From: Azolla pinnata
Taxonomy: Eukaryota; Streptophyta; Polypodiopsida; Salviniales; Salviniaceae
Assembly: GCA_037176905.1 (NCBI GenBank)
Contig: JBBBWG010027013.1
Coordinates: 16,142 to 40,774, forward strand
DNA length: 24,633 bases
Direction: 5' to 3'
The notes under the pieces were generated by a model. It saw nothing but the letters and a program-made list of their open reading frames with translations. It was not told where the DNA came from and did not search any database. This document shows positions 6,606-18,600 of the stretch, one piece after another (position 1 is the first letter of the stretch; each line of letters begins with the position of its first letter). The position numbers and the translations under genes are program-made.

Positions 6606-9600
6606 CTGCGCATCGCAATCGAAAAGCACTTGGCTGATCAGATTAAATCGGTTCACGATCGAATATCGCCCGGGAATCGATTCCTCCCGTATAATAATGC
6701 ACTAGTACTGGCATCACATAATTCATCAGTGTACTACTAGTTATGATGGAGCAAACTAATTCTAGGGTTCTTCGGGTTTCGAGGGCTGTATGGTGCTTAC
6801 AGCCTAGGGGAGAAAGGAATTTAATACGGGGTTTCGGTTCGCTGACCTAGCTGAAGCTGTGTACTGATCGGCATCAGTTGTCGCCGCCGTACTGATGGTC
6901 GCGTGATGATGATCGGGCGCTGAATTATCGGGTCCAGCTGATGCTGATGCTGATGCTGATGCTGATGCTTGCAGATTCGCTTCGATGCTACTCATACTCT
7001 TGTAATCGATGTTGCTGTGGCGAGACGTTGAATCGGAGCGCGGCCTGGGTGCAGCTCCAGCTTCTCCGGCTGGAGCTTGCGCCGAATTACTCGACTTCAC
7101 GCTCGAAATCGCCTTAATCGACTTGGCAGTATCAATCACCTGATTCATCTCAACACAAAAACACATCTAATTATATATACACACACAATAATCAGCCATT
7201 AAGTAACTGCATCATGTTACCGTATCCACTCTAATACAATGCCCACGTCGCAAACATCACGCCCTTACTATCATATCTCTAGACCCTAAAACCCTCAAAA
7301 CCCTAAACCCTTTTGGATAAGTTTTTCTTTGTATAAATGAGTATTGCCCATTTGGGCTATGGTTTTATATTAAAACATCAAACGCCCTTTCCTTTTTTAG
7401 GGTGTTCTCTTAGAGAGGGGTGTTGTAATAGAGAGAGTACTACATACAAAAACAATTACAACATAATAAAGAAAGTAAAGAAAGGGCGTTATTGACATAT
7501 AAGTTACACTCTTCCAATTTTGACCGCGTTCTAATAGAGAGGGCGCTTTGTTAGAGACAGCGTTTTATTAGAGCGGCTAAGTTTAGATAGATACTGATAG
7601 ATCATCTGGAATATTGTACTCCGATGATCAGATTGTACTCGATTAAGTCGAATTATCTCTCCTCCTCCTCATCGTCATATTCGTAATCCGGCTGTATTGG
7701 CTACATCGCGTTCGAAACCTCTCGAAAATCGCTAATCTCCGATCCCACGAAATATTCTCTCCGAAAACCCTAACCACTAAATCGTAAGCCGATCGTCGCC
7801 ATCAACATTCGGATTTAATGGGCACGGCTTCTGCTCGGCTCCATTTTGAATTCCCGATCATAATCACAGTTCTACTGCAATGTGTGTGTTTGTTGTATAT
7901 ATATAGATTTATATAATCCACCCTACAATCTGCTTTAGCTAGCTGCTGATCTGCATATGGCTATAGATTATAGTAGATTATTCACCCCAATGTCATCTCA
8001 ATCTCATGAATTCAACACCGTTTTACCGATTTCGTGTGCCGCAGATTAAGTAGGTGATTACGCGAATGTATATATAACTTAGAGATATATTTTACCTTCT
8101 GCTTGAGATCGTCCAGTTTCTTCAACACTAGCTCATCCTGCAAATCATGATCATCATCAAACAGGCTGAAACTTATATAATTTGGGTGTCTCTTCTGCAT
8201 ACATACTACATTGATGGGAATTCGATAGAAATTTCAATTACTGGTTACGACTCTACATTAATTAATTGGAACCCTTTCATATATCGATGGCATTGATTGA
8301 CCTAATTAATTTCAACAACTAATTCGCTTTAGGCCCTAGTGCTAATTAACTGTAAGCGATTTCATGAATATGATGCTATAATGTTCTAACTTAATCCGCT
8401 GTGGATTAGACCAGTGCTAATACATCAGAATTGTACTATTCATGCCACACCCTAAACTTGGCAACAAACTACAGTGATCATCACTTATTCCTAATATCCA
8501 TATAAGCTGAAATATAATGGTTATCTGATCAATCTCAAGATTTAGATTCAAAAACAAAAACGTTTGTAAGCACTGCCATAGTTACCTTTGTATTGCCAAT
8601 GGTTTTATAATGTTGGAGGCCATCTTTTATATCAGCTAGATTTGGCCAAATAATCGATATTAAGTACTAATTTCTGGTGCAAACGGCTAATTAATGCTGA
8701 CGACATTAAACCGACGGTTCGATGTGATAATTTGCAATGGAGATCGAATTATATGACAGCTTCCATCATGAGCAATTCGCATTAAGTATGGACCTTTGGC
8801 TCGTAATTAGTACCTTTTTTGCATGTATCCGTCCCAAATTGTCCCTCAGTTGTTGCTCCAAGCGGATCACATCTCGCAATGACAGCCTTTCCAAATCATC
8901 GCCCATCAAGCTCCTAATCAATGGGATCGAGTCCGATAATTTGGATCATTAATACAACATCTAAGTATTTTTATTGTCAGCGGGTCAGCGTTATATAATG
9001 TTTGAAAAACATTGTAACCGATCCTGCCGCTATCATGAGTGACATCTATCTATATTCAGTCTATCAAAATGATCAGCCAATCAATATTTAATTTCAACAT
9101 AATAACTACACCACGCCGATTTTGATTCTATATTTCAGTACTCACCCAATCAAGCAAGCAAGCAAGCAAGCAATCCAATATTAAGAATGAATATGTGAGC
9201 ATATGCATTTGTCTATTTTGATTCTATATTCAGTTCTTAATCAATCAATCATATCAAGCAAGCAAGCAAGCAAGCAAGCAATCCAATATTAAGAATGAAT
9301 ATATGAGCATATGTATTTGCCTATTTTGATTCTTATATATTCAGTACACAATCAATCAAGCAAGCAAGCAATCCAATACTAAGAATGAATATATGAGCAT
9401 ATGCACTTAATGGTTCCATGATATGATGTGCTCCATTAGTACCTTTGCAGGGTTCTGAGTTTCTGAGTGTATTGCAGCAATTTGTTGCCGGCGCCTTCTT
9501 GATGATTATTGGGATTCGGTGCAGTGGTGCTGGCTAATTCTTCTGCGTTGTTGGCGTTGTGATTGCTCTATATGATGGAATCGGGAATAAGGACATCGGA

Positions 9601-12600
9601 AAAAACCGATCAATAGCGCAATACTAATAAAAAATCGATCAAAGTAAAAACGTTACTGATCCTTATTTGATATTGCACATCGATTTACAACGTCAGTACA
9701 GATTTTAATGCCCAAATGATCAGAATATGGAGAACAATATGGGCAGTACGTGTGAAGGATCCTGAACAGCTGCATCACCAGATTCCAAGCCTTCCTGAAT
9801 GTTGACATACCGTTCTAAAACGCTCTGCATGCTGAATTAAAGCACACAATAGAAGACAGAATTTATACCATATATATTTATTGCCTATATACTACACAGT
9901 AAAATATTGTATACATTACAAAATCAGAATAAATCCGGTATTCAGCTCCAGCATGATTTCATCTGATCTAGTTCTCCTTATATGTGTGATCTGTATACCG
10001 AATTCTACACTGAAATCAAAAGTATATCAACCCAACATTTTTCTTTCCCTCGCTTGCAGATTGCTGCATTTGTGGTGCTTTTAATCAATGCTCATGGATT
10101 ATTAGTACAAATTTTACGCATCTGTTCTTTAGCATAGTAGCGTATCATTAATCTGCAAAGATCTACTTATAATATTACTCTTATTCATTGAATGCAGCCG
10201 AACAAACTGAATATGGATGCCTGGCAGCGAATCAAATCATCGCTAATTTGCTCAGATAATCACCAATTTACACACTAGATGTAGAACTCTAGTTTTTAAC
10301 ATGCACAATAAGACACTTTGACAACCGATGGAAACACATTTTTGAATGTCTAGTCTCCAGCTACACAATCTAAGCAATACAATATCAAATTGCTCAAAAT
10401 TATACCAGCGTGCCCATATCCGCATCTCCACACGAAGGACTCACAAAAAACTCACCGTAAACTCGACAAAAATGGAAATACCTTTTTGCACTCCAATAAA
10501 CTAGAGCATTTCACAATACTGTGATACGATTTGGCTAACCAAGAGTTTCCTCCTCACTAGTGAAATTCTAGTTCTGCAAATAGATCGGCGATGCCTGAAA
10601 GTGCAGTTGGCCACCATGATAAGATTTTGCATATAGAGTTACCATTGGTACAAATTTGAGATCCATGCAATCCCCAGTTATACGATTTGTGAACCCAAAC
10701 TAGCATATGAGCATTCTAAAATGTAAAGATGATCGGTGGGCATCGATGGATCTTCAATCTTTTCGGCCCTTACTTGCTCTTACTACGCGCAAGCTGTCTT
10801 AGCGTCGTATGTGTGATGCCCATGCGCTCCACCTGAGCTCTTTGGTGGTCCCTTCAGCACTAATTACCTCCTATTTGGAATATAATCATGTCCAGAGGAA
10901 ATAACTTAATTTAGTAGAGCTAGAGCTAATAAGAGATACCTAGATTAATATAGTGTGAGTACACACATGATACATAATTAGTCCTATTCTCTAAGTCAAA
11001 ACAGGGTTTACTGCAAGACCACCTGATCTATACCTTAAAATACAATGTGTTGTGCTCAGTTATTTCAAACTAGCAATTTGAAACGCTTGGAATATTGGAA
11101 GGGCAATTTGAAACTTGTGTGCACCATACGAGCAAGTCTCTAGATATGTGAGGCATTCCATGTGCGACATTTAGCTGTAGCACGGTCGGCGTTAACTAAG
11201 GTTTCCCTTCATCAATAGCTCTATTTGGAATATATATAAAGGAAATAAGTGAACCTTATGTTTTGCCTATTGTCCAGATGATGACTACAAGGTGTGCTAG
11301 AAGAATTTTGTGGGCTGGTCTTGAATTGTGCAGTTTGGTTTATTATAGTAAATGTTTCATTTATGGTTGGTCTAAGGTGAACCTTGTGAAGTTTCAATGG
11401 TTCCCTTCTTCTTATATTGTTATATTGCCATTTTCTATTTCACTACTCGAAGCATATTGATTTGGAAAAAAAAGAAGAAATAAGTGAACTTATCGATGCT
11501 TGAAAAGGAGGAAGCACTAGAATAGTGCTAGAAAATATCTACATCAATATAACTCTTACTTGCAAGACCCATCGTGACCACCCCTAAAGTTTATGTATAT
11601 TCTTGGCGTTACTTTCACTACTTTGGATAAGCAAATTTTGAATAACTGAAGAACCAAACTTGAGACAATGATAATAATATGCACGCTAAATATTACAAGG
11701 GAGATGATGATTGAAGAGATGGCTCTAGATTTTTAGCATATTAGGCACCCCTTCCCTTATGTATATTGTAGTCGTCATAAGGACAGACAGTTTTGAAATA
11801 TGCATGTTTAGCTCACTTTTTGAAGGATCATTAGCATCAATGCTATTAACAAAGCCAATCAATGTTATTTGAGCAAAAATTACTTTGCCCCTAGTTATGT
11901 TAATTAAAGGCACCTTCGAATGGTCTTAATCTTAAGGATAATTAGTAAATAATCACAAAATCAATTATCATGCCAAGCTATTGGGCACCTAGATAATATC
12001 TACATGTGGCCTCTTTGTATATAGCTATAGCCATACAATAAGTTGACATGCTCAAGGTGAATTAGATATTGATAACTCAAGTCTCAAGAGATTATAAGAG
12101 TTAGACAAGAGCTATTAAAAATTTATGTTAGACATAGGTAGATCACCCACATTAGTCACTACCACCTATAACTTCTTTATTGTGAAAACTATTCTAAACA
12201 ACTCAATGACTTTAGTTTTATTCAAAGATCTAAGTACTAGCATTTTCTTATCATATACATTTATCACTCAAGATCTTCTATTGTTAAGAATGTCATATTG
12301 CATCAATAAGAAAAAGAAAACATTTCTTCTTTTAACAAAGAAAGTTGAAAAAAGAAGTTTTAACTAAAAGATTGAAACGTAGAGGATCAAGAAGAGGTAG
12401 AACAAAGAAATAGAAGAAATAGCTACGTTTATTAATTACATCATTGATTTTTATACGCTTTCATACCATTAACTTGAAAATAGACAGTAGCCAAGCCACA
12501 ACTAAACTCTTAGGGCAAAGAGATATCCATTGTGAGGGACATATTAACTGTAAAAGCCAGCTAGCTTAACTAAAGTTTAAGAAAAATGAATAGAGAGAGT

Positions 12601-15600
12601 TTCAGTCCAGGACCAATTAACGTTTTCCTAAATTCTAAGTAGGTACAAAAATTTCTTCTTTAACTACAACGTTATATAGGGGGTAAGTATTAAGACTAAA
12701 CTATTTTCACCTCTAATACTAATGGTAACACCTATCAAACTACATCAAGTCTTCCATGTTACTTGACCAATAATCCAAAACCAACTCACACCCCAGATTT
12801 ATAATATATGGCAATATACTTGTTACATGTCTCTGATATGCAAAGGTAGAAAATCAAAGAGAAAAAGGGCAACCTCAAGAAACATTCACCTCAATGTTAT
12901 GACATACATATGTTCCAAATATTGTAGCAATGTAAGTTGCTGTAGCTAAAAGTTGTGGTTGGACTTCAACTAAAGAGTGACATATACATCAAAGGTAGGT
13001 ACTTTTGTTCTCTCTTCTCTTTAACAGACTAGCAAAATGATTTTTTTACATAATTGTACAATTTATCTTGTGGGTTATGTTAGCCTGAGAACATATTAAA
13101 CATTTCATTATCATAAATTATCTAATTCTTGTATATATGCACATATAAGACATAAATATTCTATATTAAATTTAAGTGTATATTTTCTTATTAGAAGAGC
13201 CGGCTTATGGTAATATAATGGTACCACTTTCCTACCATAAATAATCTATATTAGATTCCTGTATATATATCCATATATTGGAGATATATGGTTTATACTA
13301 GAAAATTATGGTCATGTTTTCAAATAGCAATAGCTTTATAAAACATAGAACAATTTTATGCCAAATTAGGAATAACATGATGGTAGAGTCTCAATCTATA
13401 GCTCTAGATTATAGCTCTATACAACACAATACTATAAAAGAAACTGAGAATATAAATTATACAAATTTTTACACTGTATATTCCCTCGAAGTATATTTGT
13501 TTTTAGGTGAAACATGCCTAATATTTATTCATTTTGAGTATTGTTATTCAAAAGATTTCAACCTAATAACATATGTGACGAGCCTCATATTTATTAGACT
13601 CCTTGAATAAGATTAGTGCCATTTAAATTATTTTTGATTCATTGATTGTCAAGATTATTAAAGTGGGATGCACGCTATATTTCTCTCCGCACTTTGATAT
13701 GGCTGCTTAAAATTTCCTCACATTAATGAGACTCCTCAAATAAGATTAATGCCTTTTAAATTACTTTTGATTCGTTAATTGTCAAGATCATTAAAGTGGG
13801 ATGCACACTATATTTTTCACTACACTATGATAGGGCTCCTTAGAACTTCCTCACACCAATTAGAAATTGAGAAAGCTACATAAATGCAAACCTTCTGGAG
13901 GAAAGAATAAATCAACTATAATATCAAAGAGGAGAATTAAAAGAACATAATATACTCGTTCGAGTGTAAAATTGTGGTTTTTAATACCAAGTGGAAGAAT
14001 ATCTTAAAAAAATAATAATAATATATGTCATTATTGTAAATTCTATGAAATTAGAGGCAATTACCTATGTCTCATAGCAAATGATTTAGCCCATTACCCA
14101 AGATAATTAAATACAAGGACTAACAATGTTTAAAATTATTTTTAATAGGACTAAAGAGACTTAAGAAGAAGTTGTTGAAAGAAAACGATGTAACACAACA
14201 ATGAAGCTACAAAGAACAATCAAATTTCTCTAATTTGGTGGCTCTCTCATGTCACAACTCAACCAAGGAATATAGTAATAGCGCCTCCTTGAGGACAAAC
14301 ATAGGGGGTTAATATTGATAAAGCAATTAAAATGTTTTCTGCTCATAAGCCACAAAAAAAGGTCCAAGGTCATTATTGCAAGACATCGATTTTTAAGTTT
14401 TACAGCAGCTCATGTTTGAGAGTTTTCAGAGACAAAATATCTAGTCTTGTTCAATCTTCAATCATAAAGAAATTGAACATAAGTCATTTTGGCCTCTAAA
14501 AAGGAAATGACTTCAATCTTTCTATTTATTTCCTTTCAAATATTAATGAAAATGACTCAATATTACATTAAATGAGTCGTAGAAGCTTTTAAATCCATGT
14601 TAAAGAGGATATAGTGCATTTAGAACTTATAGAAAGCTAACTTCAAGGACATAGTAGATTACTAATATCAAAGTTAATGCAAATGGATTAACTTATTGCA
14701 ATCAAAGGATTTATAAAGATATTTCGAAAATAAAAACAACATTTCTCTCCCTATAGGTTAAATATGCCCTTTTATAAAAAATAAGAAAGTAAAGAACTTC
14801 ACATCTGTATGTTCTTGTTCTTGACATAATCTATGTTTTATACTCTAGAATCGAAGTAAAAGAATTTTTCATGGCTTCCCTCACATATAGCTAAATTGTA
14901 AATGTAAACATTTTTAATTATTTGTTTATGACGATTTTACAATGCATTAAATGTATGCCTTTGACTTATTTTATATCCCTATTAATAGCATGCCCTATCT
15001 TTATCATGTACACATAATATTTTTATGCAATGTATAGTTTCATATATATAAATCTTTATTAATACAAAACTCTATATATAATAATGTTTCCTTGTCTTAC
15101 ATATATGATCTTACATATATTATTACGTTTGTTATTTTTTTAAAAGGACTTTCACTTGGCATTAAAAAAACACCCAAAGGCTAATTACAAATTATAGCCT
15201 AACACTTAAGCGACGATGAAGGCCGCAAATGTTTACCTATTTTCTCCATAACAACTCTTATAGCATGTTTAAACCTTAATCTTAAGTTTCCCTTTCTTTT
15301 TAAAGTTCCTTATTATAGATTATCTCACTAACCCTTTAAGATATGCACAAGCTCTAACCAAATTACCTTCATAGTTTTTATGTGCAAGTCTATAGCTCCT
15401 TGGAATAATTGTAGAAATTTGGTTTCCATATACCCCACATAACAAATCCACTTATAATATTCCCATGTGACATTAATCACATTTGTTATTGTTGCTAAAA
15501 CTTTAGATTTAAATGCCAAAAGTACATTGATAGATTATTTGAACATTGATTTATTCTGAGGTGTGCATAATAATTCACCGTACTAATTAAAGTAATGCAT

Positions 15601-18600
15601 TAATTAGTGTCAAATATATATAGATAATTAACTTTTATTAGATCAAATCATACTAAATCCTTTGTAAGTTTTAGTGGAACTTTTTTACATCAATTAGAGA
15701 CTAACGTTTTGGAAATCCATAATCACTATCCTTATATCCTTTTCGACAAAAGTTTTTGAATACTAAAAGATAAATATTTATATAAACTATACTTGCAGGT
15801 TGGAATCATATTGCTTTTTCTATATTCTAAAAGGCTTTATGGAATTGTAAACAATCAAGAAAGATAGAAATGGTTCGTCAATAGTTAATAGTAATATATA
15901 ATCTCATAATTATTGTACAAGAATTGATCCAAAATCAAGAAGACATTTTGCAATGCAAACTTCTTCAAAGTAAATTGGAAACTCAATTATATTCTTAGAC
16001 AAGAATTATAACATTTTGTAACATCTATATATATTCTTAAAAGTCTTGCTTATATTTTGAGAGAATATAACATTATAGATGTAAAATTTTAGAGCTATTT
16101 TTATAGTATTCTAGGAATAGACTTTAAAGAGCAATGACTCTTGACGAAATACTGACTCTTGAAAAAATGTTGTGATTGTCATACCAAACTAGATTGTGTA
16201 GGCCAATCTCAAAGGGAAAAAACTAGAAAGCCCCCATTTAGGATTTTTTTTAAATGTATACCTTTCTATTTTGCACATTTTCGCTTGTGATCAAGATTTT
16301 GTTCACATTTGGGAATAACTTAATTAAATGACAAAACTTAGTTTGATGGCAATTTGGTCTATATGGAAGGTACAATGTCTACTAAAGGTGTTTGTAAGGA
16401 GAGGGTAAAGAAAATCATAGTTGTTTAGAATAAGTTCATATATATTCCTAGTTACATGACAATTATCTCTATTACTTGTATAGTTTTACAAACACACTGA
16501 AAACTAGAGGTTGTTTTTAACTAATGCATCTGCAAACTTGCTTTATAATCACTGAAAATATTTTGTCCTAATAATTTGGGTAGAGAACAGCTCGAGTTAC
16601 CTAGAATGCTCAAATGTTATCTATCAAAAACTAATATTTGTATTGGAAAGTTAATTGGATGTCCTTATTTAAATGTTGGCAATTTGTAACCTATAGCTAA
16701 CTGTATAAAAAGTTATAATTGAGTATCAATCAATTGGCATAGATTAATAATGTCAAATGGATTGTAAATCGGAAAACAAATAAGGCAAAACCTAAATGGT
16801 ATTTATAAATCTTTGAGAATTTACTTGTAGAAAAGTATATATAGACATGTTGATAAGGGAATAACTTGATGCCTCACTTCAAAAACAACTAATATCTTCA
16901 ACTTTGTTGTTTTTCTAATACAATGCAAACAATTTCCTTTCTAAGTTTTGAGGTCTATAGATGAAAAGTAGATAGGAAAATTGTGATGCATGGAGCGGCT
17001 ATTAGCATGTAAATAGGAGCATGGATGATTCACTCATGTCTTTCTACATATTCTTGTCATTGTGGATACTCTCTATAAAGTACATCAAGACATAGTTTAG
17101 AGAGATTTTTTGGTCACTTGAATACTTTGACTTACTAATAGATATTTTCCATATGTTAACCTTCAATAATAATTTCATGGGGTATAACATGGAATGACAA
17201 GCATCACTCCAACCACTAATATGAGCATTACACAAGGACACAAAACACAATGATATAATGATTATCATTCATTAAGATGTTTAAAATAACCCATAGACTT
17301 TTGAATGTAATTATGGTAATTATCATTCTAACTTTTGTAATGAAATGATTGTAGCATTATTGCTTTTCTCCATAATTAGTATTACTTCCAACATATAAAT
17401 GAAAATGTGATTAATTATAACATTTTGACTATAGAATTGTTTTTTCTTCTCCTTAAATTGGGGGTTTGCAAGAACACCTCAGTTATGAAGATAAAAGTTA
17501 CAAATTTCACCTTCCTAGACTGGAGCTTGGGCATTGCATAAATATATCATGTTGAACTTCATGAGAAACGTATATTTTAGTTAGTATGATATACGGTGTG
17601 ATTGTATTGGGGAAGGTATAGTGTTTTCACAACTTAGAGTAACACAAATAGTTTGAAAATATGTCCCACCAAAAACGAGTATTTTCACACGCTAATATGC
17701 ACGTGAGTGTAAAGTTGAATAAGATATTATGTCCCACGCCTCATGCCCCACCAAAATGTTAGTTTGTTTGTGGGTAATCTTATGTTTACGTCTTATTGGA
17801 TAAGGTATAGTCTTTTCACTCACAGTAACACAAATATTTAGGTACTTCCACAGCCCATCATTAAATGAGTATAACAGTGAATTAATAATTACTACTCTAG
17901 ATTGTACCTTTTTTTCTTGGGAGGGGAACCCTCGATTTGAAACAAACTCTAACGTTTTCATAACAGGCAAACACTGGGAGAAGAAAATCTCATAATACCA
18001 TCCCTAGAGGCTGCAAACTGCAGAAATAAGATAAAACACTCTAATTATAGTTTCAGGTTTTGCAAAGTAGACTAAATTTTCTTGTAATACATGACAGACT
18101 AAAGCATTATGGGCCTTGGTTCCATGCTTACTGATCACCAGATTTTAGAAATTTCTATAGGGCTAACCCAAATTATACCAGCGAATCTGAAACATAGCAC
18201 AAATACAGCGTAGTCTGTAAAATTTATTTGCAGATTGTTCTAAATATATATAACATAATTTGAAAAAGAGAAACATTGCTACCCTTTAAACCACTACAAG
18301 GAGACCAAAGAAACATTCCTGCACAATAATGTGGCCTTTGAGCATGGTTGAGCTAGATGGCATTAATCTCCAAACTAACCATGTTATTTTGTAGGTATTC
18401 ACAACGACCACATACTATAGAGAAATCAAGGAATATTGTCCTCGGAGCATTTGGCTGATCTTTCATGTAGATTCTCCTCCATTAAAGAGGTGTATGCACG
18501 TACATATTTAATGCTAATTACTCTAAACAGTAAGTGCCTATGTACACTGGATGTGTAATCTAAGAAACCGTCACGATTGAAGATGAGATGGCCGGCCATT

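Noticed and set aside
7620..7870. Possible missing 42-bp MADS exon 6 or another gene's first exon (acidic [11 protein letters not shown] frame)
   Set aside because: The frame hits a stop before any donor, and no acceptor-donor pair of suitable size and phase was found.
10830..10870. GGTCCCTTCAGCAC resembling a miR319/TCP target site
   Set aside because: Too many mismatches to miR319 outside the CCCTTCAG core, and no TCP coding frame around it.
14020..14105. CHYCK-like codons suggesting a retroviral-type zinc knuckle of a Copia gag
   Set aside because: The Gly-His and final Cys of the CCHC motif are missing and a stop follows. No reverse transcriptase, integrase or LTRs were found nearby.
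15328..15519. 63-codon - strand ORF and similar ORFs at 17044-17268 and 17692-17970
   Set aside because: AT-rich chance frames in intron 1 with no domain or splice support.
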